From Cohaesibacteraceae bacterium (GTDB lineage Bacteria; Pseudomonadota; Alphaproteobacteria; Rhizobiales; Cohaesibacteraceae): a DNA stretch of 5,439 nucleotides. Below are positions 1 through 5,439 of the stretch, one piece after another. Below the pieces are notes generated by a model that was given only the letters and a program-made list of their open reading frames with translations, was not told the DNA's origin and did no database searches. Where the stretch lies: positions 2,731 to 8,169 of the forward strand of contig JAESRR010000076.1 in the NCBI GenBank assembly GCA_016764535.1, read 5' to 3'. The position numbers were made by a program, and so were the translations under genes. Within the stretch, counting starts at the first letter, position 1; every line of letters begins with the position of its first letter.

Positions 1-188
1 ATTTCCTCGATGGTTTCAGGGACAGCATCCATGACCGCCTGCTCATGAATTTCTGTTTCTTTTTGTAAAATTCCGGCGATCGCGATGAGCAATGAAAACA
101 TGAGAAGTATGATCGTCTCGGCCATGGTCAATCCGAGAACGACACCGCGTCGGTAACTTTTTTTTGACAACGCGACCGAATTAATCAT
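1..188 (-). CDS. Partial stator B-subunit-like (MotB/ExbD/TolR-type) membrane protein, N-terminus only
   Basis: Fourth gene of the minus-strand operon, cut by the left window edge; 62 codons are visible. The start is the ATG at 188-186, which has a GGAG Shine-Dalgarno at 194-197 with a 5-base spacer and overlaps the end of the upstream gene by 8 bases. The protein opens with a short basic cytoplasmic stretch (KKSYRRG, residues 9-15), then one membrane helix at about residues 16-41, then an acidic, probably periplasmic segment. A glutamate (E24) lies near the cytoplasmic end of the helix, in GLTMAETIILL. In MotB, ExbD and TolR an essential aspartate sits at almost the same place (D32, D25 and D23) and carries the translocated ion. 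That comparison, plus the MotA/ExbB-like gene just upstream, is the basis for the call. The C-terminal part, which could hold an OmpA-like or other domain, is outside the window. It could instead be an unrelated single-pass protein. Confidence 0.6.
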   Translation of the reverse strand, partial: MINSVALSKKSYRRGVVLGLTMAETIILLMFSLLIAIAGILQKETEIHEQAVMDAVPETIEE

Positions 189-1317
189 TCTTTCTCCAGC
201 TCCATTTGGATGAACTGGAGGAAGAGGGCATAGCGGCCTGTTTCATTTTGTTGATCAGATCCAGTTGAAGTTGCATAATCATCAAACTCTGATCGTTGTT
301 TTCCTTCGTCATTTTTTCAATGGCCGCAGTTGATTGTTCAACTTTGCTGGCGATGTTGCCAATTTCTGGAACCAGCGCGTTGATCGCATCCAGTCCCTTA
401 TGCAATTGTTCAGACTTGAATGCACTGTCCTGGAGGATTGCCTGAGATTGCTCACCATGTTGTTCGATGATTTTTTGCAAATGCTCGAGAGTGGGTTCAA
501 GTTTGATTTCAACGACTTCATCAGGCATCGAAAATTCGGACATTTTTTTACCAAGACGATCGACACTTTTGCTGAAAAGTGAAATATTCCTGCCGAATTC
601 CTTTCTCGCTTCGGAAAGGATTTGATTTTGGGAACGCGTGCTTTCTTCTATGGTTTTTGTTGTTTGAGTGAGGAGTTGGCCTATATTATGGGATATTTCA
701 TCAAGAGGCACTTTGGTATCCGTTCCGATGGATAGCAGTGTGTCGGTGATTGTTGCCCCGGTATCCTGGGTAGCACTGCTAATCTCTTCAAAACCCTCAC
801 GAACCATTTGCTGGTTGGCGCGACGAAACAAGACCATCTGACGCACGGTTTCTTCCATTTCCCTTTTTACCAACCGGGCCATACTTGCCAGTTCCAGCCT
901 GGTTTCACGCTCGACTTCAATCGGATCGACACGCATCTGAGTGTACATAACCCGCAATAATACTCCTGCAATGGTCGACGCAATTGCAACACCAAAACTC
1001 TGGACAATTCCATCAATGCTTTGGCTGTCGGAAAATTGATAAAGGGCCATGCCCAGGCTCGTCAGGGTAAACAGAAACCCCATGTAATAGAGATTGTCTC
1101 CGACTTGCTCATCCTGTAAACGCAGCCCCCTGAAGACCAGCGTCATAACCATGTAGGCTATCATGAACAGGATAGGTACAGTGGTGACCGTAACCGCCGG
1201 AAAATGGAGATATTTTCCGCCCATAATTGCGGCAACTCCCATGATGGTAAACGTTACAAATATTGCAGGAGAAGCATACCTTCCGGCCCTGTCGTATCTG
1301 CGTCCACCACGGGCCAT
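181..1317 (-). CDS. MotA/TolQ/ExbB-like membrane protein with long cytoplasmic coiled-coil tail
   Basis: 378 residues. Four hydrophobic helices are visible at about 15-33, 41-62, 76-95 and 103-126, followed by some 250 residues of largely helical, heptad-rich hydrophilic sequence and a serine-rich end (SSSSSS, 365-370). The basic N-terminus (MARGGRRYDR) predicts N-in topology, placing the tail in the cytoplasm. Helices 3 and 4 resemble the two pore helices of TolQ/ExbB: a threonine in MGFLFTLTSLG (T84 or T86) and SFGVAIASTIAGVLL, where T115 and G118 match the conserved T-x-x-G. Unlike MotA or ExbB, the loop before these helices is only about 12 residues, so the usual cytoplasmic domain is missing and the mass lies in the tail, as in the defence protein ZorA. 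The start ATG shares one base with the stop of the upstream gene (TAATG), suggesting coupled translation. The MotA/ExbB link is by eye and moderately sure; the cellular role is unknown. Confidence 0.7.
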   Translation of the reverse strand: MARGGRRYDRAGRYASPAIFVTFTIMGVAAIMGGKYLHFPAVTVTTVPILFMIAYMVMTLVFRGLRLQDEQVGDNLYYMGFLFTLTSLGMALYQFSDSQSIDGIVQSFGVAIASTIAGVLLRVMYTQMRVDPIEVERETRLELASMARLVKREMEETVRQMVLFRRANQQMVREGFEEISSATQDTGATITDTLLSIGTDTKVPLDEISHNIGQLLTQTTKTIEESTRSQNQILSEARKEFGRNISLFSKSVDRLGKKMSEFSMPDEVVEIKLEPTLEHLQKIIEQHGEQSQAILQDSAFKSEQLHKGLDAINALVPEIGNIASKVEQSTAAIEKMTKENNDQSLMIMQLQLDLINKMKQAAMPSSSSSSKWSWRKND

Positions 1318-2123
1318 TAATTTGAACCCTGTAGTTTGATTATACTACCAAGATGGCCGTTATTTTCTTCAATCCAGCGCGCCCAGAATTCCATGTGCTT
1401 GCGATCATCAAGCCTGGAGGTCTCCCGAACCACAAGCCAAATCGAGACTTTTGCGTTTTTCAGATTGGTTTCGAAGTGTTCATGCGCCTGTGATTTTTGG
1501 TACCTGCGATAAGATAAACTTCCCCTGTATTGGGAATACTTGTTTGTATGCTCAATCATGTCAGATATGACGACGATGTGTGTCGGGACTTTTGATGCTT
1601 TCTTTTGTACTAAATATTTTAAAGCAATATTCTGAATACCTGCCATGATCGGTGAGCTATCGGCTTCAATATCCGGCAGGTTTGCAAACAGATTTTCAAG
1701 TGGTCTGGAATAACCTTCTTCCCATCGCTTTTGGGCAAGTCGCGGATTTGCGATTGTTGCATCGACACTTTCAGCATTACCAATGTTGCAGCCACTGAAT
1801 AATATGTTTCTTGAATCGGAAGTCGTCAATAATGTGCTGATTTCCAGTCTGCCCCCGACCGGAGTTTCCGAAGGAAGCTCGGTCAATCTTTCCAGAACTT
1901 CCTTGCGGGTAATGGCAGCAAGACCATCCGAGGTATCCAGAAGCACAACCAGGCGAGATATCTCACCGCTTTCCGGGCATAAATCGCTTGCAATTTGCTC
2001 CACCGAGCGGGCTTTGAGCGCGTAATGAACAATTGCACCAATCAGGACCGCTGCTGCGGTGATGACCGCTATCGCTGCCACGATTGATACTGCATTACTT
2101 TTTCGTTTTCTACGCCTGACCAT
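1317..2123 (-). CDS. Membrane-anchored periplasmic protein with degenerate vWA-like fold
   Basis: 268 residues. A very basic N-terminus (MVRRRKRKSN) and one hydrophobic helix at 11-35 predict an inner-membrane anchor with the rest in the periplasm. The soluble part reads like a von Willebrand A domain: a first strand ending in an Asp-rich turn (VVLLDTSDG, 59-67), a helix beginning with SSPIMAGIQNIA (156-167) and a later strand ending in Asp (HIVVISDMIEHT, 182-193). D63, S65, S157 and D188 could form a metal site, but the third loop residue of the classical DxSxS is a glycine. C49 and C112 could form a periplasmic disulfide. NPRLAQKRWEEGYSRPL (126-142) and HMEFWARWIEENNG (243-256) look like family-specific conserved blocks of an uncharacterised family. 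An AGGA Shine-Dalgarno lies at 2130-2133 before the ATG, which shares one base with the upstream stop. A role in sensing or binding a periplasmic partner is inference. Confidence 0.7.
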   Translation of the reverse strand: MVRRRKRKSNAVSIVAAIAVITAAAVLIGAIVHYALKARSVEQIASDLCPESGEISRLVVLLDTSDGLAAITRKEVLERLTELPSETPVGGRLEISTLLTTSDSRNILFSGCNIGNAESVDATIANPRLAQKRWEEGYSRPLENLFANLPDIEADSSPIMAGIQNIALKYLVQKKASKVPTHIVVISDMIEHTNKYSQYRGSLSYRRYQKSQAHEHFETNLKNAKVSIWLVVRETSRLDDRKHMEFWARWIEENNGHLGSIIKLQGSN

Positions 2124-3547
2124 TATGTGTCCTGAAAGAGATCATCGAGTGTTTTGTAGCGTTCAAACGCATACTGGAAGGCCGTGTTTACTTCGGCAAT
2201 ATGTATTGCCAACTCGCCTTGTATTTTCCGTATTTCTTCGTCCAGCTCAGTCGTGTTCCATGCACCGCCAATCAATGGAGGAGTGGATTGGCGTGTTACA
2301 TTGAATTCTTCCGTAAAATACTTCGGGGGGGAAGTGTCCCTGATTTCTGTGTTGGCTTCCCGGTACTTGCTCAAAAGCAAATTGGCAGTTCGATCAAGTT
2401 GGTCCTGATGTCCCGATAGAAGTGCAATTAATCGGGCACGGCTGGAGATGATGATGTCATGCTCGCGTCCGCGCTCTGTCAAATCACGACTTGCCTGATT
2501 TACGTCTTCACTCAGCTCGTCGCGCAACTCACTCAAACGTTCAATGTTCTCGGAGCATTTCTCTGCGTAGTTTCTACGGGCAATCTCAAGCCTTTTTTGA
2601 ACACCGGCAAATCCAAAGTATGGGTCAAAAAGAAACCATCCGTCCATGAATGCAAATACCGAGAACAGTGCACCGATCGAGAAAAGCATCCATGATTTTA
2701 TGTCAGTAAGTTCCAGCGGTGAACTGGCAAGTCTGGCGACTACCTGAAGTCCTGCATCCTCAAGGACGATGCTTGATACTTCGCGATAATGGGCAAGTGC
2801 AAGATTGATACCGCCAACGGTCGCGAGATATATCAACAACACCAATAAGCCCATCAATTTGGCTATATATAATCTATGATGGAGCAGCCGTGCTGCATAA
2901 ATTGCGAGCAACAATGCGGTGACAATATTCAAAATCGCAAATATCGATGCTTCAACAATTCCACCCACCAGCCCGAAAGCGCTACCATCGGCAAGAAACA
3001 GGCCGTTCAGTGCTGTTTCCACAACAACAAGCAAACCAAGCAAACCAATTTTCAGGGTCAAATTGAGTGTTGTATTGATCCGTGCCGCTCTGGAAATTTT
3101 GTGTTTTTGTCGAAATGTCCGGCGTTCTTCTTCAGCCTCTCTCAGGGTGTCTCGCAGGCCGTGAAGATCATTTATGCCCTGCCTTGCTTCTGCCTCAAAA
3201 TCCGCAGTACTGGTCGCGCTGGCTGTTCTAACCTGTTCAAACCGGCCAGTAAAATTCAGGCTGGACAAGCGGGAGTGATAGACATCTATCTCGTCTTCAA
3301 ATTGAACCAGCGCGGATTTATTCTCGTCCTCCATGCGTTCAATGATTTTTAGCTCGACAGCATCGCGGACAATATCATCTGAAGCAGGAAGGTTTTTTAA
3401 ACCTCTGTCTCGCGCGAGATTTTGAATGTCCAGCTGTTTAACCAGTTTTTCGGGATCGATTGTTGGAAACAGTTGTAAAGAAGGTCTGTAGTCATGAGGT
3501 GCTGCGTCAGCGTCTGCCAGAACTCTTTTCAACGCACTAAAACGCAT
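2123..3547 (-). CDS. Four-helix membrane protein with flanking cytoplasmic coiled coils, uncharacterised
   Basis: 474 residues, first gene of the operon. Residues 1-160 are hydrophilic and mostly helical (coiled coil about 115-150). Four membrane helices follow at about 163-187, 192-220, 227-252 and 284-306. Residues 307-474 are hydrophilic, with a second coiled coil at about 318-365 and a final helical stretch. Basic residues after helices 2 and 4 (ARLLHHR; QKRLEIARR) agree with N and C termini in the cytoplasm and a periplasmic loop at 253-283. Conspicuous blocks are ETALNGLFLADGSAFGLVGG (177-196), NLALAHYREV (248-257) and DPYFGFAGVQKR (308-319) just after helix 4. They look like the signature of a conserved but unnamed family; I know no function for it. 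The start ATG at 3547 has a weak GCGGGA Shine-Dalgarno about 9 bases upstream. No enzyme motif or nucleotide-binding site is visible. It probably scaffolds the complex made with the three downstream products. Confidence 0.75.
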   Translation of the reverse strand: MRFSALKRVLADADAAPHDYRPSLQLFPTIDPEKLVKQLDIQNLARDRGLKNLPASDDIVRDAVELKIIERMEDENKSALVQFEDEIDVYHSRLSSLNFTGRFEQVRTASATSTADFEAEARQGINDLHGLRDTLREAEEERRTFRQKHKISRAARINTTLNLTLKIGLLGLLVVVETALNGLFLADGSAFGLVGGIVEASIFAILNIVTALLLAIYAARLLHHRLYIAKLMGLLVLLIYLATVGGINLALAHYREVSSIVLEDAGLQVVARLASSPLELTDIKSWMLFSIGALFSVFAFMDGWFLFDPYFGFAGVQKRLEIARRNYAEKCSENIERLSELRDELSEDVNQASRDLTERGREHDIIISSRARLIALLSGHQDQLDRTANLLLSKYREANTEIRDTSPPKYFTEEFNVTRQSTPPLIGGAWNTTELDEEIRKIQGELAIHIAEVNTAFQYAFERYKTLDDLFQDT

Positions 3548-3611
3548 ATTCTGTATTCCCGCCCTGGTTATGGCCTTGCTGAAAATGAGCTACCTTTTGT
3601 CAGTAGAGTTC

Positions 3612-3647
3612 ATTATTCATTATGTATCCAGGGTAAAATTCCATTTC
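3612..3647 (-). promoter_or_regulatory. Possible promoter of the four-gene operon
   Basis: On the minus strand two -10-like hexamers, CATAAT (3624-3619) and AATAAT (3617-3612), each match TATAAT at five of six positions and lie 65-77 bases upstream of the first ATG. The expected -35 position shows only weak matches (TGAAAT around 3648-3643), so an activator or another sigma factor may be involved. It is proposed because some promoter must lie between the tRNA and the operon and this is the best candidate. Confidence 0.3.
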
Positions 3648-3665
3648 ACACGCTTTCAGCCCAAT

Positions 3666-3727
3666 ATTTGATTTTTGAAGAACAATCGGGCGAATTTAAG
3701 TCATCAAATGCCAAATGCTGATTTGAT
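3666..3727. repeat. Three ATTTGAT/ATCAAAT heptamers upstream of the operon
   Basis: ATTTGAT occurs at 3666-3672 and 3721-3727, and its reverse complement ATCAAAT at 3703-3709. The last two form a perfect 7-bp inverted repeat around an 11-base centre. That centre overlaps a back-to-back duplication of CAAATGC (3705-3711 and 3712-3718). The cluster lies about 40-110 bases upstream of the putative operon -10 elements, a suitable place for a regulator site. The sequence is AT-rich, so chance is a real alternative. Confidence 0.35.
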
Positions 3728-4082
3728 AGAAAATTCCGTCTCCCGGCGTTAGTAGTGGAGCCTGGCACCATCGGAACATGAACATCAAGCGGGAAGTGCA
3801 ACTTCTGGATTCAGAGATTGCCGTCTCTTCGCTCATGGGTATCGCGTGAGTTTCCCGACATGGTCAGGCATAAAATCCTGGCAGTTTGTTATCTGCCGCT
3901 ATCAACCGGATACAGTTGAACGTGAATTTCTCTCACGCAAGTAGGCGCAAATATGAGCATGGTTCGTGATCAACCACTTACATATATATACTGTGCCGGG
4001 TATTGTCGGCAAGTTACGGTTTGTTTGGTGAGAACGTCCGATTGATTGGGCAATATATCGCGTTGATCTATTTGGAAAAATT

Positions 4083-4156
4083 TGGCTGGGGATCCTGGAC
4101 TCGAACCAAGACCAACGGAGTCAGAGTCCGTCGTTCTACCATTAAACTAATCCCCA
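4083..4156 (-). tRNA. tRNA-Gln (anticodon CTG)
   Basis: A complete cloverleaf can be folded on the minus strand. The acceptor stem TGGGGAT pairs perfectly with ATCCCCA, followed by G73 and an encoded CCA (4085-4083). The D-stem is GTT/AAC, the anticodon stem ACGGA/TCCGT, and the loop CTCTGAC puts anticodon CTG at 4124-4122, which reads CAG (glutamine). The T-arm is CTTGG-TTCGAGT-CCAGG. The weak U1-A72 pair and G73 are known glutaminyl-tRNA synthetase identity features and support the assignment. The 3' end faces the operon; the 5' end faces the ppx gene, which runs the opposite way. Confidence 0.97.
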
Positions 4157-4163
4157 GCATGTT

Positions 4164-4187
4164 GGCTTTTCGGTAGTTTTAAAAGCC
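4164..4187. repeat. Perfect 7-bp hairpin just upstream of tRNA-Gln
   Basis: GGCTTTT (4164-4170) pairs perfectly with AAAAGCC (4181-4187) around a 10-base loop. It starts 8 bases from the 5' end of the tRNA, inside the leader of the tRNA transcript. There is no T-run after the stem on either strand, so it does not look like an intrinsic terminator. It might guide 5' processing of the precursor or be incidental. Confidence 0.4.
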
Positions 4188-4217
4188 GGAGGCAACGCGA
4201 TCAGCGCTGGTGCGCGA

Positions 4218-4246
4218 TGTCTAGACCGTCCAGTGAAGACCGTCAA
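4218..4246 (-). promoter_or_regulatory. Sigma70-type promoter for tRNA-Gln
   Basis: On the minus strand TTGACG (4246-4241) and TAGACA (4223-4218) are separated by 17 bases, the optimal spacing for a housekeeping promoter. Transcription would start near 4211 and give a leader of about 55 bases before the tRNA. The heptamer GACGGTC occurs twice in and around the spacer (plus-strand GACCGTC at 4224-4230 and 4238-4244), which might be a regulator site or chance. Confidence 0.55.
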
Positions 4247-4259
4247 GTAGATGTACAAA

Positions 4260-4376
4260 TTGATTGTGAGAAACTCGGGAAGTTTGAAGCAATTGCAATT
4301 TGAACTGAAAAGTGAAGTCATCGTTTTCGTCGCTTGCGTTCGATCACGCCAATGATATGGTGGGCGGGACGAAAAC
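4260..4376 (+). promoter_or_regulatory. Probable 5' region of ppx, promoter not resolved
   Basis: This stretch lies between the divergent tRNA promoter and the TTG start of ppx. TTGATT (4260-4265), followed after 17 bases by TTTGAA, is a poor promoter match; a perfect 10-bp palindrome AATTGCAATT sits at 4291-4300. A short frame from GTG 4312 ends with a TGA at 4378-4380 that overlaps the TTG start, so a leader peptide coupled to ppx is possible. Confidence 0.3.
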
Positions 4377-5439
4377 TTGACCAGCGATAAAAGTAGCGCT
4401 GGATGGAGCAGACAATTGACTGATCAGGGTGACGCAGAGCGTCCCGATGGATCAGGTGGAAATGGCAAATCAGCGGATATAAACGCTGATGGACCTGGAA
4501 AAAAGAGCAAAAGGCGACGTCGAAATTATCGACGGCACAAGGGAACAGAGCAAAAAACGCGTGATGGATCGATAATCCAGACCGATGACAAAAAAGCCGA
4601 CCCAAATGGACCGGCGTCACCAGGTGCTGGATCGTCTGCAAAATTTCATCGCCGTCGTAAGAGGGCAGGCAAGCCGGATTCTGACGGGCAGATCGAAAAC
4701 AGACGGGAAAAATCACGGGTTTCCGAGAGGCAGGACAATAATGTGCTGTCCGGTACTGGACCTGTTGGCGACGATGCAGCGAATAAACGAGCTGCAGACC
4801 CGCGCAAAAATACTGCACTTCAACCCGGCCAAAACCGGGAAGGTCAGTCGCGGGGTAACGCCAGGCATGCGCGACGCAATCCTGAACGGGGAGGCAAGGC
4901 GAATGCACGCTCTAATTCCGGATTTTATGCCGCACTTGATTTGGGAACAAATAATTGCCGGTTGTTGGTTGCAGAACCTCAAGCGGAAGGGTTTCGCGTT
5001 GTTGATGCGTTTTCACGCATCGTTCGGCTGGGCGAAGGTATAGGCGCGTCAGGTTCGTTGGGGCAGGCCGCAATGGATCGCGCAATTGCGGCACTGAGGA
5101 TTTGCAGATCCAAACTCGATATCCGAAAAGTAACCAATGTTCGTTTGATAGCAACAGAGGCGTGTCGGATCGCGTCCAATGGCGAGCATTTCCTTGCCCG
5201 GGTGCAGAAAGAAGCTGGCCTTAAACTTGAAATTGTAGACAGGGAAACAGAAGCAAGGTTGGCGGTGTCCGGATGCGCCTCCCTTATTCATCCAAAAGCA
5301 GAAGGCGTTTTGCTATTTGACATCGGTGGCGGAAGTTCGGAACTGGTCTGGCTCGACATGAAGCGGATTGGGCGCTTCCAGACTTCCGGGTCAGATGACA
5401 AGAATGCCAGGAACAGCCAGATTGCTGATGAAACAACCA
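4377..5439 (+). CDS. ppx: Exopolyphosphatase / guanosine pentaphosphatase (Ppx/GppA family), partial at 3' end
   Basis: Ppx/GppA enzymes of the ASKHA (actin/Hsp70-like) superfamily remove terminal phosphate from polyphosphate or pppGpp in the cytoplasm. Numbering from the TTG at 4377, the domain starts with the phosphate loop YAALDLGTNNCRLL (184-197), then DAFSRIVRLGEG, IATEACR (258-264), ETEARL (289-294) and DIGGGSSEL (315-323). E292 and D315 correspond to catalytic E121 and D143 of E. coli PPX. The remaining C-terminal part is beyond the window. Residues 1-183 are disordered and rich in Arg, Lys, Gly, Asn and Asp, with basic clusters KKSKRRRRNYRRHKG (42-56) and KFHRRRKRAGK (89-99); such extensions occur in alphaproteobacterial homologues. 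There is no in-frame ATG between the stop at 4353 and the domain. TTG 4377 has GGGA 7 bases upstream; GTG 4743, with AGGA 7 bases upstream, is a real alternative leaving a 61-residue extension. The family is certain; Ppx versus GppA activity and the start are not. Confidence 0.92.
   Translation, partial: MTSDKSSAGWSRQLTDQGDAERPDGSGGNGKSADINADGPGKKSKRRRRNYRRHKGTEQKTRDGSIIQTDDKKADPNGPASPGAGSSAKFHRRRKRAGKPDSDGQIENRREKSRVSERQDNNVLSGTGPVGDDAANKRAADPRKNTALQPGQNREGQSRGNARHARRNPERGGKANARSNSGFYAALDLGTNNCRLLVAEPQAEGFRVVDAFSRIVRLGEGIGASGSLGQAAMDRAIAALRICRSKLDIRKVTNVRLIATEACRIASNGEHFLARVQKEAGLKLEIVDRETEARLAVSGCASLIHPKAEGVLLFDIGGGSSELVWLDMKRIGRFQTSGSDDKNARNSQIADETT

Larger units (their letters stand above)
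3548..4082. other. 535-base intergenic region without a convincing gene
   Basis: The region separates the operon from the tRNA gene. It is AT-richer than its surroundings near 3600-3730 and all three frames on each strand are broken by stops. The longest plausible peptide from an ATG here is 23 codons (3778-3849, plus strand), with no usable ribosome binding site. The operon promoter probably lies at 3612-3660, a heptamer repeat cluster at 3666-3727, and two small inverted repeats between 3844 and 3938. No transposase, integrase or recognisable gene remnant is seen, and no clear terminator. Confidence 0.7.

Noticed and set aside
181..2123. Canonical Zorya, Tol-Pal, Ton or flagellar stator operon
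   Set aside because: The two proteins before the motor-like pair match none of the known partners, and the MotA-like protein lacks the usual large cytoplasmic loop. The pair resembles ZorAB only in general design.
2876..3352. Plus-strand frame of 158 codons inside the first operon gene
   Set aside because: Antisense to a well-supported membrane protein; Cys/Gln-rich shadow composition.
3778..3849. 23-codon frame starting MNIKREVQLL in the intergenic gap
   Set aside because: It looks mildly protein-like but has no properly spaced ribosome binding site, no continuation in another frame that I recognise, and could easily be chance.
4073..4082. T-run directly after the tRNA 3' end as a terminator
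   Set aside because: Only a short T-run (TTTTT) follows the CCA and no separate stem precedes it, so an intrinsic terminator cannot be supported.
4318..4908. Long open minus-strand frame (196 codons) opposite the start of ppx
   Set aside because: It lies antisense to the ppx frame, has a Cys/His/Pro-rich composition typical of antisense translation of Arg/Gly-rich coding sequence, and shows no recognisable domain.
4585..5043. Plus-strand frame of 152 codons overlapping ppx
   Set aside because: It is in a different frame from the clear Ppx motifs that begin at 4926 and ends inside that domain; no family resemblance.
1..5439. CRISPR array, insertion sequence or rRNA
   Set aside because: No regularly spaced repeats, no terminal inverted repeats with a transposase, and no rRNA-like sequence were seen on either strand.

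Overview
The window looks like a moderate-GC alphaproteobacterial chromosome. The best evidence is the Ppx/GppA phosphatase at the right end: its YAALDLGTNNCRLL and DAFSRIVRLGEG motifs, together with a long disordered N-terminal extension, are the style I know from Alphaproteobacteria. The genus cannot be read from the window.

Region 1 (1-3547, all minus strand) is a tightly packed operon of four genes. In transcription order they are: a 474-residue four-helix membrane protein with cytoplasmic coiled coils; a 268-residue membrane-anchored periplasmic protein that looks like a degenerate von Willebrand A (vWA) domain; a 378-residue MotA/TolQ/ExbB-like protein with a very long cytoplasmic helical tail; and a fourth protein cut by the window edge, with one N-terminal membrane helix carrying a glutamate, as in MotB/ExbD/TolR-type partner subunits. 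The first two junctions share one base (TAATG) and the last pair overlaps by 8 bases, so translation is probably coupled. Read together, they suggest an ion-driven, stator-like inner-membrane complex with added periplasmic and cytoplasmic modules. No standard envelope, motility or Zorya operon that I know has this make-up. This is the candidate undescribed system.

Region 2 (3548-4082) is 535 bases with no convincing gene. It holds the putative operon promoter, a cluster of ATTTGAT/ATCAAAT heptamers and a few weak inverted repeats.

Region 3 (4083-4259) is a complete tRNA-Gln(CTG) on the minus strand with encoded CCA, a small hairpin just upstream and a good sigma70-type promoter. The 3' end of the tRNA points toward the operon, the geometry expected if the operon side were an island integrated at the tRNA.

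Region 4 (about 4260-5439, plus strand) is the 5' part of ppx/gppA, running off the right edge. Its frame has no ATG before the catalytic domain, so it must start at TTG or GTG. The first half encodes a basic, low-complexity extension and the second half the N-terminal part of the exopolyphosphatase domain.
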